Positions 41,816-50,415 of a DNA stretch of 64,000 bases are shown here, piece after piece. Under the pieces are notes generated by a model. The model made no database searches. It was not told the DNA's origin and saw nothing but the letters and a program-made list of their open reading frames with translations. Within the stretch, counting starts at the first letter, position 1; the number at the start of each line of letters is the position of its first letter. A program made the translations under genes and the position numbers. The DNA comes from JAGXQV01 sp964451375 (lineage in GTDB: Bacteria > Pseudomonadota > Gammaproteobacteria > Burkholderiales > Sulfuricellaceae), in the NCBI GenBank assembly GCA_964451375.1, contig CAYVIN010000006.1, positions 35,818 through 99,817 on the forward strand, written 5' to 3'.

Positions 41816-43665
41816 TGGCAAATGCCGCCCGGATACCTTTCCCCTGGCGTCTGCTGGCGGTGTTTCTTTTGCTGGCGCTGGGCGTCGGCGGTTCCGGGTA
41901 TTTCTATTTCCTCAAGCTGCGCGAATCCATCCGCCAGGAAAAATTCGAAGAACTGTCCGCCATCGCCGACCTGAAAACCCGCCAGATCGCCGGTTGGCGC
42001 GCCGAGCGGCGGGCCGAGGCCGAATCCATCCTGACCACTTCCTTCATCGTCAGCCACGCGCGGCGCTGGCTGGATAGCCGGGGGCGCGACGAAACCGAGC
42101 GTCTGGCTTTGCTGGCTTGGATGAAAGCCCCCCGTCACGCGCGCCATTACCGCTGCGTCCACCTGTTCGACGCCAGTGGCGCGCTGCAACTTTCCTCAGC
42201 CCCGGAATGCGCCGCGCCCTGCGAAAGTTCCTTACCCGCCGTCCTCAAGGCGCTCGACACCCGTCAGGTGCAGTTTCTCGATTTCCACATCAGCCGCCAG
42301 ACCGAGAACATCCACCTGAGTTTGTTCGTTCCCTTGCGCGAAGGTGACCGGCTGGTCGGCGCGCTGGGTTTCGAGATCGACCCCAACACCTTTCTGTATC
42401 CGCTGGTGCAGACCTGGCCGACCCGCAGCCCTTCGGCGGAAAGCGTACTGATTCGCCGCGAGGGCGAAAACGCCCTGTATCTCAATGAACTGCGCCACCG
42501 CAAGGACACCGCGCTGGCGCTGCGGATACCCCTGACCTCGCGGGATGTGCCTGAAGTACGCGCGGTACAGGGGCAGGAAGGCGTGTTCGCCGGGCAGGAC
42601 TACCGGGGTCGCGAGGTTCTCTCGGCAGTCCGGCGTATCCCGGATGCCCCGTGGTTCCTGGTTTCCAAGATCGACCTCGACGAAGTGGATGCGCCCCTGC
42701 ACGAACGCGCCATGATGTTGCTGTTCAGTGTCGCGCTGCTGATCGGCGTGGCGGCTTTCGCTGTGCAGCTGTTGTGGCGGCATCAACAAATGCGCTCCAA
42801 TCTGGCGCGTCTGGAAGCCGAAGACGCCGCCCTGCAAAGCGCCAACGCCAGCCTCGAAACCCACGTTGCCGAACGCACCCGCGAACTCAGCGAAATCACG
42901 CGCAATCTGGAGCACGAAATCGAGTTGCACCACATCGCCGAAGCTGCTCTCAAAAACAGCATGGAAGAACTCTCGCGTTCCAACGCCGACCTCGAACAAT
43001 TCGCCTACATTGCCTCCCACGACCTCCAGGAACCGCTACGCATGGTCGCCAGCTACGTGCAGCTTCTGGAGCGCCGCTACCGCGACCGGCTCGACGACGA
43101 CGCCCGCGAATTCATCGGCTACGCGGTGGAAGGCGTCACCCGGATGCAGCGCCTGATCAATGACATGCTCACCTATTCGTTGGTCGGCATCGATCAGGCG
43201 GAATACGAAATGACCGACTGCAACGAAGTGCTTGCCGAAGTTTTGCTCAATCTCAAGCCGCTTTTTGATGAAACCCATGCCACCGTCACTCAGGACATCC
43301 TGCCCAGCCTGCCCGCCAGCCACAGTCAACTCGGCCAGCTTTTCCAGAACCTGCTCTCCAACGCCATGAAATTCCACGGCGACACCCCGCCGCAAATCCA
43401 TGTCGGAGCGCAGCGGCAGGGCGACGCCTGGGAATTTTCGGTGAGCGATAACGGCATCGGCATCGACCCGGAATATTTCGACGCGATATTCCTGATTTTC
43501 AAACGCCTCCACAGCCGTGAAAAATACGCCGGCAACGGCATCGGTCTGGCTATCTGCAAACGCATCGTGGAACGCCACCACGGCCATATCCGGGTGGAAT
43601 CCCAGGCCGGGCAGGGCGCGGTGTTCCGGTTTACAATACCCGTCACAACGGAGAGTTCGACATGA
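41815..43665 (+). CDS. Membrane sensor histidine kinase
   Basis: A 616-residue kinase. TM1 (WRLLAVFLLLALGVGGSGYF) and TM2 near residue 300-325 (LLFSVALLIGVAAFAVQLLW) enclose a ~270-residue periplasmic sensor, probably Cache-like. A coiled coil follows, then the HisKA box YIASHDLQEPLRMV (His near 403) and an HATPase domain with N box NLLSNAMKF, SDNGIGIDPEYF and GNGIGLAICKRIVE. The phytochrome-type H box and short ATPase are typical of kinases paired with Rcp1-like single-domain regulators. It overlaps by one base with the previous gene and four with the next. Confidence 0.92.
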   Translation: MANAARIPFPWRLLAVFLLLALGVGGSGYFYFLKLRESIRQEKFEELSAIADLKTRQIAGWRAERRAEAESILTTSFIVSHARRWLDSRGRDETERLALLAWMKAPRHARHYRCVHLFDASGALQLSSAPECAAPCESSLPAVLKALDTRQVQFLDFHISRQTENIHLSLFVPLREGDRLVGALGFEIDPNTFLYPLVQTWPTRSPSAESVLIRREGENALYLNELRHRKDTALALRIPLTSRDVPEVRAVQGQEGVFAGQDYRGREVLSAVRRIPDAPWFLVSKIDLDEVDAPLHERAMMLLFSVALLIGVAAFAVQLLWRHQQMRSNLARLEAEDAALQSANASLETHVAERTRELSEITRNLEHEIELHHIAEAALKNSMEELSRSNADLEQFAYIASHDLQEPLRMVASYVQLLERRYRDRLDDDAREFIGYAVEGVTRMQRLINDMLTYSLVGIDQAEYEMTDCNEVLAEVLLNLKPLFDETHATVTQDILPSLPASHSQLGQLFQNLLSNAMKFHGDTPPQIHVGAQRQGDAWEFSVSDNGIGIDPEYFDAIFLIFKRLHSREKYAGNGIGLAICKRIVERHHGHIRVESQAGQGAVFRFTIPVTTESST

Positions 43666-44117
43666 CCCACACGCAAATCCTCAACACCATCGATGTTCTG
43701 CTGGTCGAAGACAACCCCGGCGACGTGCGGCTCACCCGCGAAGCCCTCAAGGAAGGCAAGATTGCCGTCAATCTGCGGGTCGCCAACGACGGCCTGGAAG
43801 CCATGAAAATGCTGCGCCAGGAAGGGGAATACGTCAGCCTGCCGCTGCCTGACATCGTCCTGCTCGACCTCAACATGCCCAGGATGGACGGTCGTGAAGT
43901 GCTGCGCCAGATTAAGACCGACGACAACCTGAAACGCCTGCCGGTGGTGGTTCTCACCACCTCGGCGGCGGAAAAGGACATCCTCCAGGCCTACGGCCTG
44001 CACGCCAACTGCTACATCACCAAACCGGTGGAGCTCGAGGAATTCATGGAAATCGTCAAATCCATCGAAGGATTCTGGCTGACTGTCGTGAAATTGCCGA
44101 AAAACGGCGACCAATAA
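43662..44117 (+). CDS. Single-domain response regulator (Rcp1-like), second copy
   Basis: A 151-residue receiver-only regulator, close in sequence to the first gene of this operon: LLVEDNPGDVRLTREALKE, DIVLLDLNMPRMDGREVL, LPVVVLTTSAAEKDI and HANCYITKPVELEEF. The ATG overlaps the kinase stop, so the two are translationally coupled and this is the likely direct partner of the kinase. Probable gene duplicate of 38940-39389. Confidence 0.93.
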   Translation: MTHTQILNTIDVLLVEDNPGDVRLTREALKEGKIAVNLRVANDGLEAMKMLRQEGEYVSLPLPDIVLLDLNMPRMDGREVLRQIKTDDNLKRLPVVVLTTSAAEKDILQAYGLHANCYITKPVELEEFMEIVKSIEGFWLTVVKLPKNGDQ

Positions 44118-44143
44118 ATCAACAATAAAATAGGGAAAACGGG

Positions 44144-45043
44144 ATGAAACACGAAGAAGATATCCGTATCCTGCTGGTCGAGGATAATCCCGGCGATGTG
44201 CGCCTGATCCTCGAAACCCTGCACGACGCCGATGACCGCCACATCACCCTGGATCATGCCGATTGCCTGAAAGCTGCGCTGGATATCCTGGCCCGCGACG
44301 AACACGACCTCATCCTCCTCGACCTCTCGCTGCCCGACAGCCACGGCATGGAAACCGTCGAAAAAACCCAGGCCGCCGCGCCTGACGTGCCGGTGGTCAT
44401 CCTCACCGGCCTGGACGACGCCAGTCACGGTCTGCAAGCGGTGCGCGCCGGCGCACAGGATTACCTGATCAAGGGTGAAATATCCGGCCACCTGCTGATA
44501 CGCGCCATCCGCTACGCCATCGAACGCCACCGGATGCAGGCGGCGCTGCGTATCCTCTCGCTCATCGACGATCTCACCGGTCTTTACAACCGGCGCGGCT
44601 TCATGACGCTGGCCGAACATCAGTTGCGCCTGTCGCGGCGCAAACAAAGCGCCTTTTACCTGATATTCGCCGACCTCGACGGCATGAAACACATCAACGA
44701 CACCTGGGGCCACCAGGAAGGCGACGCCGCCCTCATCCAGACCGGGCGCATTCTGAAAGAGACTTTTCGCGGCTCCGACATCATCGCCCGCATGGGCGGC
44801 GACGAATTCGCCATCATCGCCATCGAACCCGCCGCCAGCAGCGCCGAACAAATCGCCAGCCGTTTCCAGGACAACATCGCCGACTACAACACCCGCAGCG
44901 GCAAACCCTACGCCCTCTCGGTCAGCGTCGGCGTTGTCGAATGCGCCCCCGGCAACGGCAACTGCACCCTTGAAGAAGCCCTCGCCAAAGCCGACGCCCT
45001 GATGTACTGCAACAAAACCGAACGTAAAGCCGCCAGGACTTGA
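44144..45043 (+). CDS. REC-GGDEF diguanylate cyclase
   Basis: A 299-residue protein: receiver to ~125 (LLVEDNPGDVRLI; DLILLDLSLPDSHGME) and GGDEF at about 135-295 with RGSDIIARMGGDEF, giving active site and RxxD inhibitory site. The receiver is close to that of the REC-PAS-PAS-GGDEF-EAL protein upstream, so the operon holds two duplicated pairs around one kinase. Last gene of the operon, 26 bases after its neighbour. Confidence 0.93.
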   Translation: MKHEEDIRILLVEDNPGDVRLILETLHDADDRHITLDHADCLKAALDILARDEHDLILLDLSLPDSHGMETVEKTQAAAPDVPVVILTGLDDASHGLQAVRAGAQDYLIKGEISGHLLIRAIRYAIERHRMQAALRILSLIDDLTGLYNRRGFMTLAEHQLRLSRRKQSAFYLIFADLDGMKHINDTWGHQEGDAALIQTGRILKETFRGSDIIARMGGDEFAIIAIEPAASSAEQIASRFQDNIADYNTRSGKPYALSVSVGVVECAPGNGNCTLEEALAKADALMYCNKTERKAART

Positions 45044-45066
45044 AACCTGCTGATTTTTAAAATAAC

Positions 45067-45110
45067 CCCTATCCACGGGTGTTGGCGAGGTGCTGACCAC
45101 TTACGTTCGG
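45067..45110. repeat. Dispersed repeat family A, copy 1
   Basis: CCTATCCACGGG then TGCTGACCACTTACGTTCGG; other copies are at 49769-49812 and, inverted, at 63261-63304. It starts 23 bases after the REC-GGDEF gene. The bulk of 45044-46282 (about 1.2 kb) has no gene I can support. It contains this repeat, an inverted-repeat element, an AT-rich stretch (45670-45900) and a decayed reading frame. Confidence 0.6.
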
Positions 45111-45204
45111 TGTGCCGGAAAGTGGGGTTGGAAGCCCATGTCGCTACATGAATGACCGGGGGATGTGCATCACGACATGCAGCATTGATCATGTTGTGGA
45201 CGGC

Positions 45205-45452
45205 TAACCCGGATTTTTCACAAATTGCGCGCGCCCTCGCTGGCCTTCTGTTTCCCATCGAAATTTTGTTTACCCGCGAAGGGCGTCACCGCCCTTGTAA
45301 GCCGGCTAATACCCAAAGGGCGCAAGAGCCGGAAAAAAGGCGCGACAGTCGGGTGTATGAATCACTACACCACTCCTTCACAAAATCCCCCTGGAAAACA
45401 AGCGGGGTAAGCAGGCGTGATCATCACGCGAATTCATGAAAAGTCCGGGCTA
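45205..45452. mobile_element. 248-base element with IS-like terminal inverted repeats
   Basis: TAACCCGGATTTTTCA at 45205-45220 pairs with TGAAAAGTCCGGGCTA at 45437-45452 (14 of 16 positions). An internal hairpin, AAGGGCG-TCAC-CGCCCTT, lies at 45279-45296. No transposase frame is inside. The ends resemble those of insertion sequences, so this is a MITE or deletion remnant of one. No clear target duplication. Confidence 0.45.
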
Positions 45453-45902
45453 AGAGTCTGTGAAAATATTCAAATCCTGTTGCGAACGCCGTCGATTTCC
45501 GCACCTTGCGCACTGAATGGCGCATACGCTTTTCAGGGATATCCGTTTTGGCGGTTGGCTTATACCGCTTTGTTTCTATATTTGTTTCTGTGGAGGGCAT
45601 TCCATGGAGATTTGGTTGGTGAAGACGTGGGGAAAGAGTCCCGCCGTGCTTCCGGCGCTCGGGAATCCTGGCAGGTGCGGAAATGTAATTGTGTAACATG
45701 TTGATTGTTATTGATGTGTTTTGTGTTTTGTTAAGTTCTTGGTAATTTTGGGTTAAAATCGTGTTTTTGCCGCTGGATGAAACCGGCATGGGATATCTTT
45801 GAAAAAGCGTGATGACTCAAACATTCATCTGTTTCACCTTGTACGGTTTGGAAAAACTTCCATATAAAACATAAAGACTTATGAGGGTGCGTATGATTTT
45901 TT

Positions 45903-46145
45903 AGAAGTTCCGGCTTGGCTTGCCGTATGCAATTCGTGGCAAGGAAATTCGTGATCAGGTGAGAAAACAACAAATAGAAGAAGGTTATGGCGCGAACAAA
46001 GGCGGAACGCCGTCGGGCATTGCCTATTTCTCGCCGGATAACCGGGAAAAATGGGGCTGACGGACAAATTTGGCGAGATCGGCAAGCCCCAACGTCTGCC
46101 GATCGGGATAGAACTGAAATTGAAAAATCTCAAACAGGGGAGATG
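45903..46145 (+). pseudogene. Decayed reading frame of unknown origin
   Basis: Two plausible coding segments join by a one-base frame change near 46060. The first encodes FRLGLPYAIRGKEIRDQVRK...GYGANKGGTPSGIAYF and ends DNREKWG. The second, in the next frame, continues LTDKFGEIGKPQRLPIG and ends LKLKNLKQGR. Amino acid composition looks protein-like in both, and no start codon with a site is visible. I do not recognise the family. The AT-rich run upstream contrasts with the rest of the window and suggests acquired DNA. Confidence 0.35.
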
Positions 46146-46282
46146 AGGATCAAAATGAGGTGCATTTTTTTCAAAAAAACGGCGGCGTACTCTACCTGGG
46201 TAGTGTGGTGAGGTGCGCGCTGGTAAAGGAATTGCGGGGGGATTGCCCGGCGCCTTTGATGAACTGCATTCACGATGTCTTG

Positions 46283-47122
46283 ATGTTCAAGATGCACCGG
46301 TCGGTGAAGTCAATCGTGACGTGTTTCGCACTGTTTTGCCTCGTTCAGAAGGCTTGTGCGAGCGACACACCTGCCACCGCAGCCAGTGCGCCGCTCCGGT
46401 TCGGGGTTCTGAATCAACAAAGCCCCATCCAGACTGCTGAGCGGTGGAACCCGATATTGCGGTATCTGACCAGAAAGACGGGGATACCCCTACAACTCAA
46501 AATCGGCGCAACTGTCGAACAGACCGATGCCATGATGGGGCGAGAGGAGCTTGATTTGGTGTTCACCAATCACAACTTCCAGTCGGAATTCGACGGCAAG
46601 TACAAAGTGTTTGCGCGCTGGGCGGGAAAGCCCATTCATGGAGTATTGGTTGTGCATGAGGACAGTAATGTCAAAACGCTTGCGGACATCGAGGGGAAAA
46701 CGGTGGTGTTTCCATCATCCGACGCGTTGGTTGCTTATGCCGTCCCAATAGTTGCGTTAAGAAACGCCAAAATCTCGGTGACTGAAAGGTTTGCCGGCAG
46801 TCAGGATGGCGCTCTAGCTCAATTGAAGGCGCGCCAGGCAGACGCCGCAGCGGTAAACACCAGGTTTCTCGACCAGTATGTAAAGCGCGAACGTTTTCCC
46901 TACCGAATCATATTCAAGTCCGACCCGTTTAACGAGCTACCCATAGTCGTTCATCCACGTGTTCCGGTAGAGAAGGTTTCAGCGATAAAACAGGCCTTAC
47001 TGCACTTTGCCCATGATCCACTGGCGGCGGAGATGCGTGACAAAAACTGTCCCGGTTTCGAAGCTGCTGAGGAAGGCGACTATGACAATGTCCGCCGGGT
47101 ATATCGGATGATTGGGCAATGA
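46283..47122 (+). CDS. PhnD-like periplasmic substrate-binding protein
   Basis: About 279 residues. A signal peptide (VKSIVTCFALFCLVQKACAS) is followed by a phosphate/phosphite/phosphonate-binding type fold: LRFGVLNQQSPIQTAERWNP, MMGREELDLVFTNHNFQSEF, FPSSDALVAYAVPIVAL and GALAQLKARQADAAAVNTRF. No ABC permease or ATPase is near. It overlaps the next gene, a membrane diguanylate cyclase, by four bases (ATGA), which suggests a ligand sensor for that enzyme rather than a transporter part. Start is uncertain: ATG 46259, 46283 or 46292; none has a strong site. Confidence 0.85.
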   Translation: MFKMHRSVKSIVTCFALFCLVQKACASDTPATAASAPLRFGVLNQQSPIQTAERWNPILRYLTRKTGIPLQLKIGATVEQTDAMMGREELDLVFTNHNFQSEFDGKYKVFARWAGKPIHGVLVVHEDSNVKTLADIEGKTVVFPSSDALVAYAVPIVALRNAKISVTERFAGSQDGALAQLKARQADAAAVNTRFLDQYVKRERFPYRIIFKSDPFNELPIVVHPRVPVEKVSAIKQALLHFAHDPLAAEMRDKNCPGFEAAEEGDYDNVRRVYRMIGQ

Positions 47123-48759
47123 TTCGGGGTAGTCTCCAACGGCGATTGCTATGGATCGTCCTGATCGCCGCTATTCCGGCTTTCATTGCCCATATAGGGG
47201 TTCAGATTTTTCTGGATCAGCGCACCGCCAGTAACCACACGGCGTCAGATACGCGGGATGTGGCCGCCGCCATCATGCCCATTTTAAAAAATATGTTGAT
47301 CGTCGGGGATTTGGCGGCAGTTCAGGAGACGCTTGACGAGGTGATTAGCCATGGGCAATTTCATACATTGCGCATTCTCGATCCCAATGCACGGTCTATC
47401 CTGGCAGAGGGGAGGCTTACGTCGAGCGCGCGGCCCGAACAAGCGCCGCCCTGGCTTGTCGAATTACTTCATTTCCGCTTTCAAGAGCAACGCTTCCCCA
47501 TCCATGTAGGGGGCGCCAGTTATGGTGTTCTGGTCGCCGAGCCATCTTCACTTTTCCTGATTGAAAATCTTTGGGAAAGATTCTGGGTCGCCGTCGCCAT
47601 CTGGCTGGCAACGCTTGTCGTTTTTGTCGCATTGCTACGGGAGACGTTACGGCGAAGCTTGAAGCCTCTTGAGTTGCTGGCTGAAGCCGCGCGTCAACTT
47701 GGTGACGGTAATCTGGATTGCCGAGCCGAGGTGAGTGATGTTCCTGAGATTGCCCAAACGGCCCGGGCTTTCAATCAGATGGCGGAACAGCTATCCGATG
47801 CGCAGAATCGATTGGAAGACAAGGTGCGACAGGCGACAACGGAACTGCAAAACCTGATAAATCGAATTCCCGTTGGGGTGTTCAAGCTTCGCCTGTCCCG
47901 CGATGGAAGTATTCGCTTCGACTACGTTAGCCAACGTTGGTGCGACATCCTTGAACTCAGCGATGTGGAAGTCTATTCCGACCCGGCGAAGGCGTTTTTC
48001 CGCCTGCATCCCGACGAACGGGAGGCTTTCAGCCGGTTTGGGGGGCTCGCCGGAAGTTCGCTGACCCACTTCGAATGGGAAGGCCGGCTGTGTGACGGCA
48101 TGCGGGTTCGGTGGCTGCATATCGAGGCGGAACCCACCCAATTTGAGAATGGGGATACGCTCTGGGAAGGAATTCATTACGACATTACCGCCACCAAGGA
48201 ACGCGAGTTCGAACTTCACCGGATCGCCCACTACGACCCACTGACCGAGATTCCAAACCGGATGTTGTTGGCTGATCGGATTCAGCAAGCGTTAGCCCAG
48301 GCAAAGCGCACAGGTGCTTTGGTTGCAGTTTGTTACCTTGATCTTGACGGGTTTAAGCCCGTCAACGACCTCTATGGTCATAAGGCTGGCGACACCTTGT
48401 TAATCGAGATTGCGCGTCGGCTTCATGCATCGGTTCGTTCGTCTGATACCGTTGCCCGGATTGGCGGAGACGAATTCGTGATGCTTCTGGTTGGCGTAAC
48501 GAGCGAGGACGAATGCAAAGTGACATTGGATCGGATTTTGTCGTTGATCCAGGAACCTATCTCTATCGGGCCGTGCAATGTTACGGTATCCGCCAGCATG
48601 GGGGTTGCCGTTTATCCGCACGATGCCGTTGAGTCCGATTTGTTGCTCCGCCAAGCCGATCAGGCGATGTACAGAGCCAAGAAGCTGGGGCGCAGCAAGT
48701 GGTATTTTTCCGGTGACGAAAAAGATGGGGCCGATCCGGCTCCAATGAAAAAAACGTAG
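47119..48759 (+). CDS. Membrane HAMP-PAS-GGDEF diguanylate cyclase
   Basis: A 546-residue protein. TM1 (LLWIVLIAAIPAFIAHIGVQ) and TM2 near 152-172 (FWVAVAIWLATLVVFVALL) flank a ~120-residue periplasmic domain. HAMP follows (LKPLELLAEAARQLGDGNLD), then a short coiled coil, a PAS domain at ~245-365, and GGDEF at ~372-535 with RSSDTVARIGGDEF, so active and inhibitory sites are intact. Its probable ligand sensor is the PhnD-like protein encoded just upstream with a four-base overlap. Confidence 0.93.
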   Translation: MIRGSLQRRLLWIVLIAAIPAFIAHIGVQIFLDQRTASNHTASDTRDVAAAIMPILKNMLIVGDLAAVQETLDEVISHGQFHTLRILDPNARSILAEGRLTSSARPEQAPPWLVELLHFRFQEQRFPIHVGGASYGVLVAEPSSLFLIENLWERFWVAVAIWLATLVVFVALLRETLRRSLKPLELLAEAARQLGDGNLDCRAEVSDVPEIAQTARAFNQMAEQLSDAQNRLEDKVRQATTELQNLINRIPVGVFKLRLSRDGSIRFDYVSQRWCDILELSDVEVYSDPAKAFFRLHPDEREAFSRFGGLAGSSLTHFEWEGRLCDGMRVRWLHIEAEPTQFENGDTLWEGIHYDITATKEREFELHRIAHYDPLTEIPNRMLLADRIQQALAQAKRTGALVAVCYLDLDGFKPVNDLYGHKAGDTLLIEIARRLHASVRSSDTVARIGGDEFVMLLVGVTSEDECKVTLDRILSLIQEPISIGPCNVTVSASMGVAVYPHDAVESDLLLRQADQAMYRAKKLGRSKWYFSGDEKDGADPAPMKKT

Positions 48760-48954
48760 TTATCCAGAACGCCGCCAAATTACCTGCCGACGTCTCTGCT
48801 CGCAGATGGGCGTTTCCGGGAGGAGCGGGCTTGCCGCCGTTCATCCTTCCGCCTTCATCCGTCGTCCTTGCAATCTAGCCCGTAGGGCGTGGCCGGATTC
48901 CCGCAAGCAATAACAACGGCAACCTTCCCGATCCCGCTTTCAGGTTGACGCCTT

Positions 48955-49222
48955 TGACCGACCGCCAGCCGCTGCGGCGTATCTGGCTCTCGACCGGGCC
49001 GTTGAGGTTCGCGCCGAGAATGGCCGGGTGATCATCGAACCGGCTGCGCCGGCGTATTCCCTTGACGATTTGCTCGCTGGTATTACTCCCGGCAAATCGT
49101 CACGCCGAGGTGGACTTCGGTGTCCCGCAAGGGAGGGAACTGCTCTGATGCCCGCCTTGTACGCGCCGGATGAGGGCGATATCGTCTGGATGGATTTCAC
49201 GCCGCCAAGCGGCCACGAACAG
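48955..49222 (+). pseudogene. mazEF toxin-antitoxin relic
   Basis: MazE C-terminal sequence is readable: DRAVEVRAENGRVIIEP, then AYSLDDLLAGITPG. A single extra A in GGCAAATCG (near 49094) shifts the frame; removing it restores HAEVDFGVPQGRELL and a TGA overlapping the next ATG (49148). That ATG opens MPALYAPDEGDIVWMDF...SGHEQ, the N-terminus of MazF, cut off after 25 residues. The start of mazE is also damaged. The rest of the 476-base gap 48760-49235 shows only a short shared word (TTCATCCTTCCGCCTTCATC) near 48840. Confidence 0.75.
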
Positions 49223-49235
49223 AAAAAAACCTTAA

Positions 49236-49598
49236 TCACGGGTTGCGCCCACCGCCCGGCCCCATGCCGCCACCCGGCCCCATCCCTCCCGGCCCCATGC
49301 CGCCGCCTCTCGGGGGCGGTGCGTCGGGCAGGGTTACGCCGCGTTCCTTGGCGCGGGCCTTCATGACTTCGTGATGTTGGGCGCGGATTTGTTCGCGCTC
49401 TTCGGCGGTTTTAGCGGCGCGCATTTTGCTGCGGAATTCGTCGCGTTCCTGTTGCGTCATGAGTTGGCTGCCGTAGATGGGGGCGGGCTTCGCGGTGCTT
49501 TCCTGGGCCGGCGCTGGGTCTGCCGCCAGGGTGAGGCCGGCGGATAAAGTAAGCGCGCCCAACAAGAGGGACGCTGCCAGTTTTGAACGATTTTTCAT
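49236..49598 (-). CDS. Small exported protein with a Gly-Met-Pro repeat tail
   Basis: A 120-residue protein. The signal peptide MKNRSKLAASLLLGALTLSAG runs to LAAD. The middle is charged and helical (LMTQQERDEFRSKMRAAKTAEEREQIRAQHHEVMKARAKERG), as in small periplasmic CpxP-like or Spy-like helical proteins, and the C-terminus is a GGGMGPGG repeat. Function unknown; the helical core with a QQERDEFRSKM motif is common in small metal- or stress-related exported proteins. The end abuts the mazF relic on the other strand. Start is the ATG at 49598, after AAGGAG. Confidence 0.82.
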   Translation of the reverse strand: MKNRSKLAASLLLGALTLSAGLTLAADPAPAQESTAKPAPIYGSQLMTQQERDEFRSKMRAAKTAEEREQIRAQHHEVMKARAKERGVTLPDAPPPRGGGMGPGGMGPGGGMGPGGGRNP

Positions 49599-49768
49599 GA
49601 TGAACTCCTTGGGTGGGTTGCCAGGGGAGAGTGCCCGTAGCAGCGTCAACCCGTGCGGCGACTACGTCAACGACATGGGAAAACGATGTCCATGCACGTT
49701 AAGGATAGCATCCAGAAAAGCGGGGCGCTTTGGGATGGCCGCTTTGTTTCGCCCCGATATATACAACG

Positions 49769-49812
49769 CCTATCCACGGGCATTAGCAGGTTACTAACCA
49801 CTTACATTCCGG
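49769..49812. repeat. Dispersed repeat family A, copy 2
   Basis: CCTATCCACGGGCATTAGCA then GGTTACTAACCACTTACATT and CCGG. It matches 45067-45110 and the complement of 63261-63304. It contains the small palindrome GGTTACTAACC. It sits in the 260-base gap between the small exported protein and yoeB, where I see no gene. Confidence 0.6.
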
Positions 49813-49858
49813 GTTTTGGTAGGGGGGCTTCGATGGGTGGGTAACTACCCGGCGCGCT

Positions 49859-50107
49859 TCAGTAATGATAGCGGCAGGTGATCACTGCCAGATTATCGCC
49901 TTCGATGGCGTAAACCAGGCGGTTGGTGTCGTCGATGCGTCTTGACCGGAAGCCACTGAGGTTTTCGCGCAGCGGTTCCGGCTTGCCTATCCCGGAAAAT
50001 GGGTTGCGCAGGGCGTCCTTGAGGAGGACGTTGATACGTTTGAGGGTTTTTCTATCCTGTTCCTGCCAGTAGAGATAATCGTCCCAAGCTGCCTGTGTCC
50101 AGCCCAA
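49859..50107 (-). CDS. yoeB: YoeB/Txe-family toxin, start codon apparently altered
   Basis: About 82 residues: LGWTQAAWDDYLYWQEQDRK, LKRINVLLKDALRNPFSGIG, PLRENLSGFRSRRIDDTNRL and the C-terminal ITCRYHY motif with the catalytic His/Tyr end typical of YoeB, a ribosome-dependent mRNA interferase. No ATG fits: the codon four before (ACG CCT AGC CGG) sits where ATG is usual and overlaps the antitoxin stop, so a start mutation is likely; TTG at 50107 is the nearest legal alternative. Expression may be low. Confidence 0.85.
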   Translation of the reverse strand: MGWTQAAWDDYLYWQEQDRKTLKRINVLLKDALRNPFSGIGKPEPLRENLSGFRSRRIDDTNRLVYAIEGDNLAVITCRYHY

Positions 50108-50111
50108 CCGG

Positions 50112-50366
50112 CTAGGCGTCGTCGAGATTCCGCGCTTCCGTTTTGCCCGCGCGGTACTGCGCGATGGACTGCGCAAGGTGTTGGGCGTTGGCCGGTGACC
50201 GCAGTAAATGCGCGGTTTCCATCATGCTGTTGAAGGTGTCGAGCGACATCACCACCGCATCCGGCGTATCGCGCCGGGAAATCACCGTGTAATCGGCATC
50301 CTCGACCACTTGGTCGATCACTTGTTTGAGACTGTTGTTGGTTTCGGAGAAGTTGATGATGCGCAT
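50112..50366 (-). CDS. yefM: YefM/Phd-family antitoxin
   Basis: An 84-residue antitoxin: MRIINFSETNNSLKQVIDQV, DADYTVISRRDTPDAVVMSL and DTFNSMMETAHLLRSPANAQ are typical YefM. The N-terminal part binds DNA as a dimer and the tail wraps YoeB. The ATG at 50366 is the family start; the frame is open upstream without similarity. It lies immediately before yoeB in the same direction. Confidence 0.9.
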   Translation of the reverse strand: MRIINFSETNNSLKQVIDQVVEDADYTVISRRDTPDAVVMSLDTFNSMMETAHLLRSPANAQHLAQSIAQYRAGKTEARNLDDA

Positions 50367-50415
50367 GGTATTGCCTGTGCAGCGGCAGCGGTGGGGACAT
50401 CGCCTGTTATTGTGC

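Noticed and set aside
45417..45704. A 95-codon plus-strand frame and a 121-codon minus-strand frame in the gap
   Set aside because: No start site, no motif, and the sequence is partly inside the IS-like inverted-repeat element; read as non-coding.
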